A DNA stretch of 64,000 nucleotides from Aurantiacibacter sp. D1-12 (GCF_028858515.1 NZ_JAPJZJ010000001.1:186001-250000), one strand, 5' to 3'. Numbered from the stretch's first letter, positions 7,975 to 17,171 are shown. Notes: a model not told the origin generated them from the letters alone. Numbers and translations are program-made.

Positions 7975-10270
7975 GGTCACCCCTGAAGACACTCCTGATT
8001 CTGAAAACGGCATCACGCGCCAGCCGTTCGATAGCGCGCTGTCGGAACGTTACCTTGTCTATGCGCTCTCCACGATCACAGCACGCTCGCTGCCCGATCT
8101 GCGGGATGGACTGAAACCGGTCCACCGCCGCCTGCTGTGGACAATGCGCCAATTGAAACTCTCGCCCGACAGCGCCTTCAAGAAGTCGGCCCGCGTCGTG
8201 GGTGATGTGATCGGCAAGTACCACCCGCACGGCGATACAGCGGTCTACGACGCGATGGTCCGCCTCGCCCAGCCGTTCACGCTGCGGTACCCGCTGGTCG
8301 AGGGGCAGGGGAACTTCGGCAATATCGACGGCGATAACGCTGCTGCCTATCGCTACACCGAAGCGCGGCTGACGAAGACCGCGATGCAGCTGATGGCGGG
8401 TCTGGATGAAGGCACCGTCGACTTCATCCCGACCTACAATGGCGAGGAAGAAGAGCCCGAGCTGATGCCCGGGCTGTTCCCGAACCTGCTTGCCAATGGC
8501 GCGAGCGGGATCGCGGTCGGCATGGCGACCTCCATTCCCAGCCACAACGTTGCCGAAGTTCTCGATGCGGCCGAGCTGGTGCTGTTCAACAAGGATGTGA
8601 CGCACGAAGAGCTGATGGGCGTGTTCCACGGCCCGGACTTTGCGACGGGTGGCCTGATTGTTGACGGGCCGGAGGCGATTTCCAAGGCCTATGAAACCGG
8701 GCGCGGGAGCTTCCGTGTGCGGGGGCGCTTCTACGCGGAAGAGTCGGAGAACGCGGAGGATCGCGATGCCGGGATCGAGCGGCAGAAGGGCGGCGGGTAT
8801 CAGCTCGTCATTTCCGAGATCCCCTATCAGGTGCCCAAGGGCAAGCTGATCGAGCAGATCGCGCAGGCGATTGCCGACAAGAAGCTGCCGATCCTCGATG
8901 ACGTGCGTGACGAGAGCGACGAGAACATCCGCATCGTGCTCGTCCCGCGCAGCCGCAATGTGGACCCCGATCTTCTCAAGGAAAGCGTCTACAAGCTCAC
9001 CGATCTGGAAACGCGCTTCGGCCTCAACATGAACGTGCTCGATCACACGCGCACGCCGATGGTCATGGGACTGAAGGAATTCCTGACGAACTGGATCGTC
9101 CACCAGATCGAGATCCTGCAGAAGCGCACGCAGCACCGCCTTGCGAAGATCGCCGACCGACTGGAGCTGCTTGAAGGCTATATCATCGCCTTCCTCAACC
9201 TCGACCGCGTGATCGAGATCATCCGCTACGAGGATGATCCCAAGGCCGAGCTGATGAAGGAATTCAAGCTCACCGACCGGCAGGCCGAAGCGATCCTCAA
9301 CATGCGGCTGCGCAGCTTGCGCAAGCTGGAGGAAATGGCGCTCCGCACAGAGAAGGACGAGCTTCTGAAGGAGCAGGAGGAGCTGGAGAAACTGCTCGCT
9401 TCACCCGCACGCCAGAAGACGCGCCTTAAGAAGGACATGGCCGCTCTGCGCAAGGAATATGGCGAGGATACCGCGCTGGGAGCACGCCGCACGACCATCA
9501 CCGATGAAACGCCTGCGGTGGAATTCGATCCGAACGCAATGATCGAGAAAGAGCCCGTGACCGTGGTGCTCAGCCAGAAGGGCTGGGTGCGCGGCGCGAA
9601 AGGGCATGTCGATCTGGGCAAGGATCGCTGCGGCGATTTCAAGTACAAGGAAGGCGACGGGCCTGCCTTCGCGGTTCATTGCCAGACAACCGACCGCGTG
9701 CTGCTCGCCTGCGATGATGGCCGCTTTTTCACGCTGGGTGCGGACAAGCTGCCCGGCGCACGCGGCTTTGGCGAGCCGGTGCGCAATACGCTCGATATAG
9801 ATGCCTCAGCCAACGTGATCGCGGTTGTGGTGCACGAGAAGGACAAGCAGATCCTGCTCGCGAACACGGTGGGCAAGGGCTTCGTTGCAGTGACCGACGA
9901 GCTGCTCGCCGAAACGCGGAAAGGTCGCCAGGTCGTGAACCTCAAGGGCGACGCTAAACTTACTGTCGCGCGAGCTGTGGCTGCCGCGCATGACCACGTC
10001 GCCGTGGTTGGCGAGAACCGCAAGCTTGTCGTCTTCGCGCTCGAAGAGATGCCCGTGATGACGCGCGGGCAGGGCGTGACGCTACAGCGATACCGCGATG
10101 GCGGCCTGTCCGATGCGACGACCTTCACGCTCGAGGAAGGCCTTAGCTGGGCAATGGGCGGCAAAGGCGATCGTACCCGGACCGAGACCGAGATCGGTAT
10201 GTGGAAAGTGGCGCGCGGTGCCGCCGGACGTTTGCCGCCACAGGGATTTCCTAAAACGAACACGTTTTAG
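7973..10270 (+). CDS. parC: DNA topoisomerase IV subunit A
   Basis: The breakage-reunion subunit of topoisomerase IV, which decatenates daughter chromosomes with ParE. It is 765 residues from ATG 7973; the open frame continues 24 codons upstream, but that stretch is not ParC-like. The catalytic tyrosine is Y128 ([10 protein letters not shown]). The quinolone region reads [11 protein letters not shown], so E. coli Ser80 and Glu84 correspond to Thr89 and Asp93. The tower and coiled-coil arms follow ([14 protein letters not shown]), then C-terminal beta-pinwheel repeats from about 500. Its ATG overlaps the start of the minus-strand micro-gene, so its promoter must lie inside that remnant. Confidence 0.97.
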   Translation: MVTPEDTPDSENGITRQPFDSALSERYLVYALSTITARSLPDLRDGLKPVHRRLLWTMRQLKLSPDSAFKKSARVVGDVIGKYHPHGDTAVYDAMVRLAQPFTLRYPLVEGQGNFGNIDGDNAAAYRYTEARLTKTAMQLMAGLDEGTVDFIPTYNGEEEEPELMPGLFPNLLANGASGIAVGMATSIPSHNVAEVLDAAELVLFNKDVTHEELMGVFHGPDFATGGLIVDGPEAISKAYETGRGSFRVRGRFYAEESENAEDRDAGIERQKGGGYQLVISEIPYQVPKGKLIEQIAQAIADKKLPILDDVRDESDENIRIVLVPRSRNVDPDLLKESVYKLTDLETRFGLNMNVLDHTRTPMVMGLKEFLTNWIVHQIEILQKRTQHRLAKIADRLELLEGYIIAFLNLDRVIEIIRYEDDPKAELMKEFKLTDRQAEAILNMRLRSLRKLEEMALRTEKDELLKEQEELEKLLASPARQKTRLKKDMAALRKEYGEDTALGARRTTITDETPAVEFDPNAMIEKEPVTVVLSQKGWVRGAKGHVDLGKDRCGDFKYKEGDGPAFAVHCQTTDRVLLACDDGRFFTLGADKLPGARGFGEPVRNTLDIDASANVIAVVVHEKDKQILLANTVGKGFVAVTDELLAETRKGRQVVNLKGDAKLTVARAVAAAHDHVAVVGENRKLVVFALEEMPVMTRGQGVTLQRYRDGGLSDATTFTLEEGLSWAMGGKGDRTRTETEIGMWKVARGAAGRLPPQGFPKTNTF

Positions 10271-10274
10271 GATT

Positions 10275-10316
10275 GTTTGTTTTTCGAAAGCGCCTCCGCG
10301 CTTTCGTCCTCGGTGC
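10275..10316. repeat. dispersed hairpin element, family B copy 1
   Basis: It starts with the 20-mer GTTTGTTTTTCGAAAGCGCC, also found exactly at 30758-30777. CGAAAGCGC-ctcc-GCGCTTTCG is a perfect 9-base hairpin. The reverse complement of 10287-10316 also resembles 30773-30803 (core CCGAGGACGAA). It lies directly after the parC stop. The T run is before the stem, so it is not an ordinary terminator for parC. Confidence 0.6.
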
Positions 10317-10439
10317 TATTCGCTCCGCTTCGCTGCGCGGCACCTGCGGTCGCCCGGTCGGGCTCTGTCGTGCGCTAGTCGCGCCCGATATCAGCTCAAC
10401 CACCCGCCTTTTCGCGGAGTACGGGCCGCGGGCCCGCAA

Positions 10440-10535
10440 GGGCGACCGCCCGCCCGCAGCCGCCCTGAAGCGTAGCGGAGGGATTCAGGCGAGGATAGCC
10501 AAGTGAGCGGACGCGAACGCCGGCGCGCGAGGCCC
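10440..10535 (+). repeat. dispersed intergenic element, family A copy 2
   Basis: Part of the gene-free 10271-10594 stretch. It carries the 5' block GGGCGACCG (near 10440) and the 3' block gCCAAGtg-AGCGGA-CGCCGGCGCgcGAGG that ends near 10533, just before the terminator of the neighbouring minus-strand gene. The rest of the stretch is GC-rich and structured, with no protein-like frame. Confidence 0.5.
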
Positions 10536-10568
10536 AAAAAAAGGCCCGATGGATCGCTCCACCGGGCC
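10536..10568 (-). terminator. rho-independent terminator of the secreted repeat-protein gene
   Basis: An 11-base stem (10543-10553 with 10558-10568, one mismatch) closes a four-base loop. It is followed on the minus strand by seven Ts. On the plus strand CTTTCTCTC follows, so it may also stop parC transcripts. Confidence 0.85.
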
Positions 10569-10594
10569 CTTTCTCTCAAATATCTGTGCCCGGG

Positions 10595-11107
10595 TTAGCG
10601 GACCCGCGTATCATTTACGGCGGCCATGATGTCGGCGTGATTTGCCATCACAACCACCGCGCCGTCTGCATCGAGCGCGAAGAGGGTTTTTGGCAGTGTG
10701 ACCAATGCATTAGCTTCGCTTGCGATCACAACATGCGTTTCGTTGACACTTGATACAGTGCCAAGAGCCATGGCGTCGGCCGAGGTGACTTCCGCACCTT
10801 CAACCATTGCGGCGGCCAGAGCGACGGCAGCTTCGGCTTCGGCCTGTGCCAGAACGTTTGCCCATGCCGCTTCGAGATCGGTCTTGGTCATGTTCATCGT
10901 CCACACGCCTTCACGCTCGGCAAAGCTCTCCACCGGAAGCGGGATTTCATAGGTGCCGGTGTTGAGGACGGCATTGGTGCCATCGTTGGAATCAATGGTG
11001 CCGATCACGACATCGTCATTGCCGACGATCTCTACGCCAGCATCCTGTGCCATAGCGGGGGTGGAGAAAGCGATTGCTGCAGCGGCGGCAGCGAAAGCGA
11101 TACGCAT
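10595..11107 (-). CDS. secreted protein with two PRC-barrel-like repeats
   Basis: A 170-residue exported protein. The Sec signal is MRIAFAAAAAAIAFSTPAMA with cleavage after AMA. I moved the start to ATG 11107, because the longer frame adds 31 non-signal residues. The mature part appears duplicated. Unit 1 (about 27-85) has DVVIGTIDS, a Pro-Leu strand (IPLPVESF) and DLEAAWANV. Unit 2 (about 108-168) has AMALGTVSS, VTLPKTLF and DIMAAVNDT. This beta-turn then helix pattern resembles PRC-barrel-like envelope proteins, but no named family is certain. It lies downstream of cca with its own spacer and terminator. Confidence 0.75.
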   Translation of the reverse strand: MRIAFAAAAAAIAFSTPAMAQDAGVEIVGNDDVVIGTIDSNDGTNAVLNTGTYEIPLPVESFAEREGVWTMNMTKTDLEAAWANVLAQAEAEAAVALAAAMVEGAEVTSADAMALGTVSSVNETHVVIASEANALVTLPKTLFALDADGAVVVMANHADIMAAVNDTRVR

Positions 11108-11340
11108 AGTACAAAAATTCCCTTCATTCGGGCGGCGGGTAAGCGCCACCCGGCTGTTCAAAATTCTTCCGACAAGGCCGGATTTCAAAGCGGGCGGCAC
11201 ACCCCGTCCGGGGTAGACACACGGCGCACCAGAAAGTGCGCACCCGTTATTGAAGGTAATACATGAAACCTTCTGAACGCTCCCTGTCTGACTTTACAAC
11301 GCGTATCAAGGGCTGCCTTGCAGATGCGAACAGGGTGGCT

Positions 11341-12522
11341 TCAGCATGCGAGTTCTTCCTCGAGCATGCAGAGCACTGCCTCTCGGGCCGGGAACCGTTC
11401 TTCGATCCAGCGGTTTTCAATTGCCTGCAGGATCCGTGCAACTTCCGGACCGGCAGCAACACCGTGAGCAACGATTTCGCCACCTTTGAGTGGGAATTCA
11501 GGAGCTTCCCAGCCCTGAAGGGGGGAAGTGTCTGCCCCATCTATCAGCAGTTTATCGATAGCTAGCGAGTTGCCCTCGCGGTAAGCGAGCGCGCGCGCCG
11601 CGTCGGCTGTATCAACCTGGGCTGCATCCAGCTCGGCGAGCCTAACAAGATGTTTGCGCTGTACGTTGGACAGACGCAGACGTGCGGCAACCTGTTCGCG
11701 CACTTTCGCATCGGCTGGCAAGAGCGCCGCCATCCGGCGTATTTCCACCGGCTCGAAGCCTTGCTTTGCTTCCTCATCCACCAGGCTGCTGAAGCGCGCA
11801 ATGTCCTCTGCACTTACCTCTGGTAAAATGACCTGCAGAACGCCTTGATCATGCATACGTGAAAGCGTTGCAGGAGCTGCGGCGGTCTTGAGCAGGTTAA
11901 GCAGTTCCGAGGCCACGCGTTCACGGCTCAGCCCTTTCAGCGTCGAGGCCAACTCTGCACAGGCCTCTTCGGCCTTGGCATCAAGCTCTGCCCCGAAGCG
12001 CGACTGGAAGCGGTAGTATCGCAGGATGCGCAGGTGGTCTTCGCGGATACGTTCACACGCATCCCCGATGAAGCGCACACGGCGTGCTGCCAGATCATCG
12101 AGCCCGCCGAAGTAGTCGGAAATCTCGAGCGTTTCAGGGTGGGCGAACAGCGCGTTGATTGTGAAATCACGTCGCGCAGCATCGTCCTTCCACTCGCTGG
12201 CGAATGCCACGGTCGCGCGGCGGCCATCGGTGGCGACATCCTTGCGCAGCGTGGTGATCTCGACATTGCCTTCGGGCAGGACGGCAGTAACCGTTCCGTG
12301 GTCGATTCCGGTGGGGACCGGCTTGATGCCCGCCGCCTTCAGCCGTTCCATCACCTCATCAGGAAGAAGTGTGGTCGCTGTATCGACATCGTGAACGTCC
12401 GAACCGAGCAGCGTATCGCGCACGACACCGCCCACCCAACGCAGGTTCTCTGCGCCGAGTATTGCGACGAGCTGCGCGAGGTCTGCGCGCTTGGTCCAGT
12501 CAGCATTTGGCAGCTTAGCCAC
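11341..12522 (-). CDS. cca: CCA tRNA nucleotidyltransferase / polyA-polymerase-type protein
   Basis: A 393-residue class II nucleotidyltransferase that adds or repairs the 3' CCA of tRNAs. The palm motif GGVVRDTLLG followed by DVHDVDTATTL gives the two metal-binding aspartates. KDDAARRDFTINALF and the flexible RIREDHLRILRYYRF segment follow, with an alpha-helical tRNA-binding tail from about 200. It lacks an HD phosphohydrolase domain. It is the last gene of a tight minus-strand run (GNAT, DUF1285, Nudix, cca) and its start overlaps the Nudix stop by 8 bases, so it is probably translationally coupled. Confidence 0.94.
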   Translation of the reverse strand: MAKLPNADWTKRADLAQLVAILGAENLRWVGGVVRDTLLGSDVHDVDTATTLLPDEVMERLKAAGIKPVPTGIDHGTVTAVLPEGNVEITTLRKDVATDGRRATVAFASEWKDDAARRDFTINALFAHPETLEISDYFGGLDDLAARRVRFIGDACERIREDHLRILRYYRFQSRFGAELDAKAEEACAELASTLKGLSRERVASELLNLLKTAAAPATLSRMHDQGVLQVILPEVSAEDIARFSSLVDEEAKQGFEPVEIRRMAALLPADAKVREQVAARLRLSNVQRKHLVRLAELDAAQVDTADAARALAYREGNSLAIDKLLIDGADTSPLQGWEAPEFPLKGGEIVAHGVAAGPEVARILQAIENRWIEERFPAREAVLCMLEEELAC

Positions 12523-13117
12523 CGATCAATTCCTCCCACACCAGCCGGTGCGACAAGTTGGCAATAATCCCGGCGGTGATCCCCCAGATGCGATGCCCCT
12601 CCCACATAATCTCGGTGTAGGGCAATCGCTGCGTGCCGAACATGCCCATTTTGCGCGTATGATTGCGCCGGTCGAGCACGTGGCGGAGCGGTGCTTCGAA
12701 CCAGCCATCGACCTCACGCGGATCGGGTGTGATTGGCAGATCGTGTGGAACGAGGCCCAGAACCGGGGTGAGGTTGAATCCGGTTCCCGTTGCAAAGGAT
12801 TCCGCATGTCCTACCACGCGTACCTGATCGGGCGGAATGGCGAGCTCTTCTTCTGCTTCGCGCAGTGCCGCACTGATCACATCCTCCCCCGGTTCCAGTT
12901 TGCCGCCCGGAAAAGAGACCTGACCCGGATGGTTCGCCATTGTCTGTGGACGGTGCGTGAGGAGCAGGCCGGGTTCTTCGCGGTCGGTTACCGCCATCAG
13001 AACGGCGGCATCGCGCAAGGGAGAGCGAGCCCAGCTGCTGTCATCGCGTATACCTTCGATGCCGACATGCTGGGTGGCATCGAACAGAGCGGAGAGGCGG
13101 TCGAACAGGTCGCTCAT
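12515..13117 (-). CDS. Nudix CoA pyrophosphatase
   Basis: A 200-residue Nudix hydrolase expected to cleave CoA or related dinucleotides. It carries the CoA-pyrophosphatase signature (LLLTHRPQTMANHPGQVSFPGG) just before the Nudix box, which reads GGKLEPGEDV then REAEEELAI. In the canonical REUxEExGU the glycine is alanine here, a mild change outside the metal ligands. It overlaps DUF1285 upstream by 4 bases (ATGA) and cca downstream by 8. The family normally has about 200 residues, so it looks complete. Confidence 0.92.
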   Translation of the reverse strand: MSDLFDRLSALFDATQHVGIEGIRDDSSWARSPLRDAAVLMAVTDREEPGLLLTHRPQTMANHPGQVSFPGGKLEPGEDVISAALREAEEELAIPPDQVRVVGHAESFATGTGFNLTPVLGLVPHDLPITPDPREVDGWFEAPLRHVLDRRNHTRKMGMFGTQRLPYTEIMWEGHRIWGITAGIIANLSHRLVWEELIGG

Positions 13118-13662
13118 TCCGGCACCAGCGGGAATTTGGTGCCCTGACTGGTAACGGTGAGGTCTTCGTCTTGCGTCAAGGCGATCTCGACCAGCTGCAA
13201 CCAGGTCGAGCGGTCAAGCCGCGCCTCGCATCCATGCCGGACCGCAAGATAGATGGCGGGGGCTTCAGGATCGCCTTCTGCGCGTAATGGGTTGTCCGGC
13301 CCTGCGAGCACCAGTTCATCTGTATTGAGTCGAAAGACAAGGGCATCGTCTTCTGCCTTTACATCGACTGCAACGAAGGCTGCGTCATCCACCGCGATGC
13401 TCTGCTTGTAATGCGGTGTGACAAGGAAGTAGCGCCCGTCCGCCTCGCGCCGCAGCAGGCTGGCGAAAGCGCGCACCATCGCCGGGCGATTGATCGGGCT
13501 GCCATCGTGAAACCAGGTTCCGTCTGCTGCCACACGCATCTTGCTGTCGCCATCTTCAGGAGGGTCCCATTGGTCAATCGGAGGCAACTTGCAGTCCGCG
13601 ACCTGCTCCGCAATTTCGGCGAGCGACAGTCCGGCAAGTTCTGGGGGCGGGGTGTAGGGCAT
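13114..13662 (-). CDS. DUF1285 domain protein
   Basis: A 182-residue protein matching DUF1285, a proteobacterial family with two beta-rich subdomains of unknown function. Conserved segments are LPPIDQWDPP near the start, DGTWFHDGSPI, YFLVTPHYKQSI and the late GCEARLDRSTWLQLVE. I chose ATG 13662 (MPYTPPPELAGL) over TTG 13701, because it gives the usual N-terminus and avoids running into the GNAT gene. It is coupled to the Nudix gene by an ATGA overlap. No membrane or export signals. Confidence 0.85.
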   Translation of the reverse strand: MPYTPPPELAGLSLAEIAEQVADCKLPPIDQWDPPEDGDSKMRVAADGTWFHDGSPINRPAMVRAFASLLRREADGRYFLVTPHYKQSIAVDDAAFVAVDVKAEDDALVFRLNTDELVLAGPDNPLRAEGDPEAPAIYLAVRHGCEARLDRSTWLQLVEIALTQDEDLTVTSQGTKFPLVPE

Positions 13663-13688
13663 TGGTGTGTATCCGATGCCAGAGCCGG

Positions 13689-14204
13689 TCAGCCAATCCA
13701 AGGGCCAAGCGTGCCTTCATCGGGGAGCACGCCCGGATTTGGCGCGCGGACCATCAGGCGATGCTTCTCGTGCGGACCGGGAAGAGACCAGCCTTGCGTT
13801 GGAGCCGAGATAAAGCCGAAGCGTTCGTAGTATTCGGGATCGCCGATCAGGACTTGCGGCAAGGCAGCCTGCGGATCGAGCGCACTGGTCATCGCCGCCA
13901 TCAGCGTATGGCCGAACCCCTCGCTCTGCCGCTCGGGCACGACCGCGACAGGCCCGACCATCAGCATGGGATGGCGGCGACCTTGGCTGTCTGTGAGTGC
14001 TAGAGGCCAGGTCTGGATCGTGCCCACCAGCATGTCGTCTGCATCAAGCGCGGCAAAGCTGAGCGCGGGCAGCCAGTCGACACCCTCACGGACTTTGTAC
14101 GCCGTCTTGCCTTGCCGGTCTTCGCCAAAGGCACGGTCGAGCAGTGCCTCGATCATGGCGGGTTCGACCGCTTCTAACGGGATCAGTTTGGCAGCATCAT
14201 GCGT
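13689..14204 (-). CDS. GNAT family N-acetyltransferase
   Basis: About 171 residues with the GNAT fold. The acetyl-CoA loop is in VGPVAVVPERQSEGFGHTLM (consensus Q/RxxGxG/A becomes QSEGFG), followed by a substrate-side segment with YYERFGF. This resembles the YhbS-type acetyltransferases. The start is uncertain: GTG 14204 (MTHDAAKL after conversion) gives the typical family N-terminus, while the frame stays open to TTG 14243. It is first in the GNAT-DUF1285-Nudix-cca run. The substrate is unknown. Confidence 0.85.
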   Translation of the reverse strand, partial: THDAAKLIPLEAVEPAMIEALLDRAFGEDRQGKTAYKVREGVDWLPALSFAALDADDMLVGTIQTWPLALTDSQGRRHPMLMVGPVAVVPERQSEGFGHTLMAAMTSALDPQAALPQVLIGDPEYYERFGFISAPTQGWSLPGPHEKHRLMVRAPNPGVLPDEGTLGPWIG

Positions 14205-14268
14205 CACCCGCGCGCCGATAGGGCGGGGCGGCGCCACACGCAATCACTTCCGGCTTTGGCGTGTGAAA

Positions 14269-15450
14269 CTAACCCTTGGGCGTCAAGCGCAGGAGGCGGC
14301 CATCTTCGCCATCCTCGATCACCCAGATCGCACCATCAGATGCGATCTCGATATCGCGCAAACGCGTCGGGAACGTGTAACGACCCAGTTCCTCTGCACT
14401 GTTGTTTGCAGAATCGGTCGAGAGATGGACAATCGAGCGGGTCGTCAGAGCGGCAACAAGCAGCTGGCCCTCCCAATCGGCGAACATGTCGCCGGTATAG
14501 AAATCCATGCCACCGGGGCCGATCACGGGAGTCCAGTGGATCGCGGGCTTGGTGAAGCCGTCATCTTCTGTGTGGTCGGGGATGTCGACGCCGTTGTAAT
14601 TGTCGCCATTGGAGCGGGTGGGCCAACCATAATTGGCACCCGCGACCACGAAGTTCAGCTCGTCACCACCTGCGGGGCCGTGTTCCAGCTCCCACAATTC
14701 GCCATCTTCGCGCATGGCGAGACCGAGGAGGTTGCGCTGGCCGTAAGACCAGATCTGGTCGGTCGGAGAGCCCTGATCGACGAAGGGGTTGCCGGCTGCG
14801 GGCGTACCATCAAGGTTGAGGCGAACGACTGCGCCAAGGTTGTTGCTGAGGTCCTGTGCTGGATCCTGCTCCTGCCGATCTCCGCTCGATACGAACATGT
14901 ACGCGCCATCGGGTGAGAACACGATGCGGTGCGAGTAGTGCCCGCGGCGCCCTCCTGCCATGCTCTGGTGCCAGATCTCCTGCAGATTATCGATGCGGCA
15001 CTCGTCGGCTACTTCGCAGACGAGCGTTCCCCTGCCGATGGTGGCGAAGGTACCGTTCCCGCCATCGCTTTGCGCCCAGCTAAGGTAGATCATTCCGCTT
15101 TCGGCGAAGTCTGGCGCAAAGGCGAGATCGCCGAGGCCGCCCTGACCTTCGTATGCCACTTCGGGCAGGCCTGTGACGGTGCCCAAGCGGCCGCTTTCCG
15201 GTTCATAGAACTTCATGGTCCCGGCTTTTTCGGTGATGAAGACGGTGCCTGTCTCAGGATGGACTTTAACGGCCCAAGGCTCGGCAAAATTGCCATGCGC
15301 TTCGGCAGCGAAAGGCGAACTTTCTTCAAGCTCAACCGGTTCACCGGGAGTGACCACCAGTGGCGGAGTTTCCCCCGATTGCGCGAAGCTGCAGCTTGCG
15401 AGTGCGAGTGCGGCGGAGGATAGGGCGGATGCGAGGACGAGTTTTTTCAT
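14269..15450 (-). CDS. PQQ-dependent sugar dehydrogenase (soluble aldose dehydrogenase) lipoprotein
   Basis: A 393-residue periplasmic six-bladed beta-propeller expected to oxidise aldoses with PQQ. The lipobox is LALASC (Cys about 20). Family segments include GNFAEPWAVKVHP, EGQGGLGDLAFAPDF, GRRGHYSHRIVFSPDG, SSGDRQEQDP, YGQRNLLGLA, LEHGPAGGDELNF and ANYGWP. The frame stays open about 150 codons upstream of ATG 15450, but that part is the antisense of rnhB, and the signal peptide fixes the start. The ATG overlaps the rnhB ATG on the other strand in the sequence CATG. Confidence 0.92.
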   Translation of the reverse strand: MKKLVLASALSSAALALASCSFAQSGETPPLVVTPGEPVELEESSPFAAEAHGNFAEPWAVKVHPETGTVFITEKAGTMKFYEPESGRLGTVTGLPEVAYEGQGGLGDLAFAPDFAESGMIYLSWAQSDGGNGTFATIGRGTLVCEVADECRIDNLQEIWHQSMAGGRRGHYSHRIVFSPDGAYMFVSSGDRQEQDPAQDLSNNLGAVVRLNLDGTPAAGNPFVDQGSPTDQIWSYGQRNLLGLAMREDGELWELEHGPAGGDELNFVVAGANYGWPTRSNGDNYNGVDIPDHTEDDGFTKPAIHWTPVIGPGGMDFYTGDMFADWEGQLLVAALTTRSIVHLSTDSANNSAEELGRYTFPTRLRDIEIASDGAIWVIEDGEDGRLLRLTPKG

Positions 15451-16087
15451 GCTGTCAGGTACGCCTTCTGCTGATTTTTGTGCCCGTTTGGGTGACGCGC
15501 CGCTTGTCGCCGGGGTGGACGAGGCGGGGCGCGGCCCGTTGGCTGGCCCGGTTGTGGCCGCTGCCGTGCTGCTATGCAAGCCTACGCCTAAGGGCGTGAA
15601 CGATTCCAAAAAGCTATCCGCCAAGGCGAGGGCAGAGGCCGAAGCGCGCATTCGTGAAAGCTGCGCATTCGGCATTGGCGTGGTCGATGTGGAGGAGATC
15701 GACCGGCTTAATATCTTCCAGGCGACCATGCTGGCGATGAGCATTGCGATGGAGCGCTTGTGTGAGGCTGTAGACGAGACCGGTTTCGCCACCCTGATCG
15801 ACGGCAATCTGACGCCGGATGGCCGCTGCGATCGCTGGCAATGGCCCGCAACGCCTATCGTCGGCGGGGACGGGAAAGAGGCGTGCATCGGTGCTGCCTC
15901 GATCCTCGCCAAGGAATATCGCGACCGGCTGATGGTTGAAGCGGCAGAGCGCCATCCCCACTACGGTTGGGAACGCAACAAGGGCTACGGTTCGAAGGAA
16001 CATATGGAAGCGCTGCGCATCCACGGTCCAACACCCCTGCACAGACAGTCTTTCGCCCCTGTCGCACAAATGGAGCTGAGCCTGTAA
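15449..16087 (+). CDS. rnhB: ribonuclease HII
   Basis: Removes RNA primers and misincorporated ribonucleotides from DNA. It has 212 residues from ATG 15449, preceded by GAGGACGAG. The first catalytic acids are in GVDEAGRGPLAGPVVAAAV (Asp and Glu of DEAGRG), the next in LIDGN, and the last Asp region in IGAASILAKEYRD. The C-terminal HPHYGWERNKGYGSKEH is typical of the family. The frame is open well upstream, but that part is antisense to the sugar dehydrogenase gene. It lies 10 bases before the Ca/Na antiporter. Confidence 0.95.
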   Translation: MLSGTPSADFCARLGDAPLVAGVDEAGRGPLAGPVVAAAVLLCKPTPKGVNDSKKLSAKARAEAEARIRESCAFGIGVVDVEEIDRLNIFQATMLAMSIAMERLCEAVDETGFATLIDGNLTPDGRCDRWQWPATPIVGGDGKEACIGAASILAKEYRDRLMVEAAERHPHYGWERNKGYGSKEHMEALRIHGPTPLHRQSFAPVAQMELSL

Positions 16088-16097
16088 GGGCGCCCTC

Positions 16098-17018
16098 ATG
16101 CTGATCCTGATCGCAACCATCATCGGCGGCCTGGTGGGCCTGTTTGTCGGCGGAGAACTGCTTGTGCGCGGAGCAGTCGCTATCGCGCACCGCCTTGGCA
16201 TTTCGCACCTGGTGACAGGACTGGTGATCGTCGGCGCAGCCACCAGCATGCCCGAAATGGTGGCGAGCGTGCAGGCGGCGCTTGCAGGTTCACCCGGCAT
16301 TGCATGGGGCAACGTTGTGGGGTCCAACCTCGCCAACACACTATTGATCCTTGGCGCGACTGCGCTGGTCTCGCCCATTCTGTTGCACGGCGTGGGCAAG
16401 CGCGATGCGGTGGTCGCTTTGATCGCCACGCTGGCGCTATGGGCACTCGCCTTCAGCCAGCTCGGCTCGCCGTGGCTGGGCGCGGCACTGCTGGCGGCAC
16501 TTGTCGTCTACATAGTGTGGCGAGTGAACCACCCGCCAGAGGATCGCGAGGACGAAGAGGAAGGCAAGGAGCCCGGCCTTGCGTTGGCGGGGCTGCTTTT
16601 TGTCGCTGGTGTCACCATCCTGATTTTCGGCGGCGATTTACTGGTAGGCGGAGCGATCGAGTTGGCGACGCTCGCCGGCGTGTCCGAAACCGCAATCGGT
16701 CTAACAGTCGTTGCGGTCGGCACGTCGCTCCCCGAACTGGCCGCAACGCTTGCGGCCGCGCTTAAAGGCCGTTCGGACATGGCGGTCGGCAATGTCGTGG
16801 GCTCCAACATCTACAACCTGCTGCTGATCGGTGGTGCGACAATGACCATTGCGCCGATCCCCATCCCGGCAGACCTGCTCGATATCGAGCTGCCGATCCT
16901 CGCTGCATCGGCGGTATTGATGCTACTCTTCTGCCGCTACGCCCACTCCATCGGGCGCGGTCTGGGAGTGGTGCTGCTTGCCGCCTTTGCCGGAACCGTG
17001 GCGATCCAATTTGTCTGA
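16098..17018 (+). CDS. calcium/sodium antiporter (CaCA family, YrbG-like)
   Basis: A 306-residue inner-membrane cation exchanger with ten predicted helices and the two inverted alpha-repeats of the family. Repeat 1 has GAATSMPEMVASVQAA then GNVVGSNLANT. Repeat 2 has VGTSLPELAATLAAAL then GNVVGSNIYNLL. The conserved glutamates in SMPE and SLPE are the ion ligands. An acidic cytoplasmic loop (about 147-158, EDREDEEEGKE) separates the halves. It follows rnhB by 10 bases and is probably co-transcribed with it. Confidence 0.93.
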   Translation: MLILIATIIGGLVGLFVGGELLVRGAVAIAHRLGISHLVTGLVIVGAATSMPEMVASVQAALAGSPGIAWGNVVGSNLANTLLILGATALVSPILLHGVGKRDAVVALIATLALWALAFSQLGSPWLGAALLAALVVYIVWRVNHPPEDREDEEEGKEPGLALAGLLFVAGVTILIFGGDLLVGGAIELATLAGVSETAIGLTVVAVGTSLPELAATLAAALKGRSDMAVGNVVGSNIYNLLLIGGATMTIAPIPIPADLLDIELPILAASAVLMLLFCRYAHSIGRGLGVVLLAAFAGTVAIQFV

Positions 17019-17029
17019 ATTTGACAGGC

Positions 17030-17171
17030 GAGTCATTCACGCCACACCACAGGATCATGAGTCCTGCTTAGGCAAAGAGACTCAACATCTTGTAGTAGAC
17101 TCGTTTTGTTCCCCTCTAGCGGTTGCGGTGCGGCGTAAAATTGCTGCTTGACCGGGGAGTCCCGCGGACTC
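17030..17171. promoter_or_regulatory. GANTC cluster in the ccrM upstream region
   Basis: Six GANTC sites occur in 142 bases: GAGTC at 17030, 17059 and 17157, GACTC at 17079, 17098 and 17167. Fewer than one would be expected by chance. GANTC is the CcrM target, so methylation-state control of ccrM transcription is likely, as known for the smaller pair of sites in the Caulobacter ccrM leader. Confidence 0.7.

Noticed and set aside
7778-9136. Long open frame of 452 codons on the minus strand under parC
   Set aside because: It is antisense to the clearly conserved parC and its translation is rich in R, H and Q with no domain.
12515-13117. Nudix protein as inactive because the box glycine is alanine
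   Set aside because: All metal-binding glutamates of the box and the CoA-pyrophosphatase signature are kept; the change is conservative.
15451-15912. Upstream extension of the sugar dehydrogenase frame
   Set aside because: It is antisense to rnhB and would bury the lipoprotein signal peptide at 15450.
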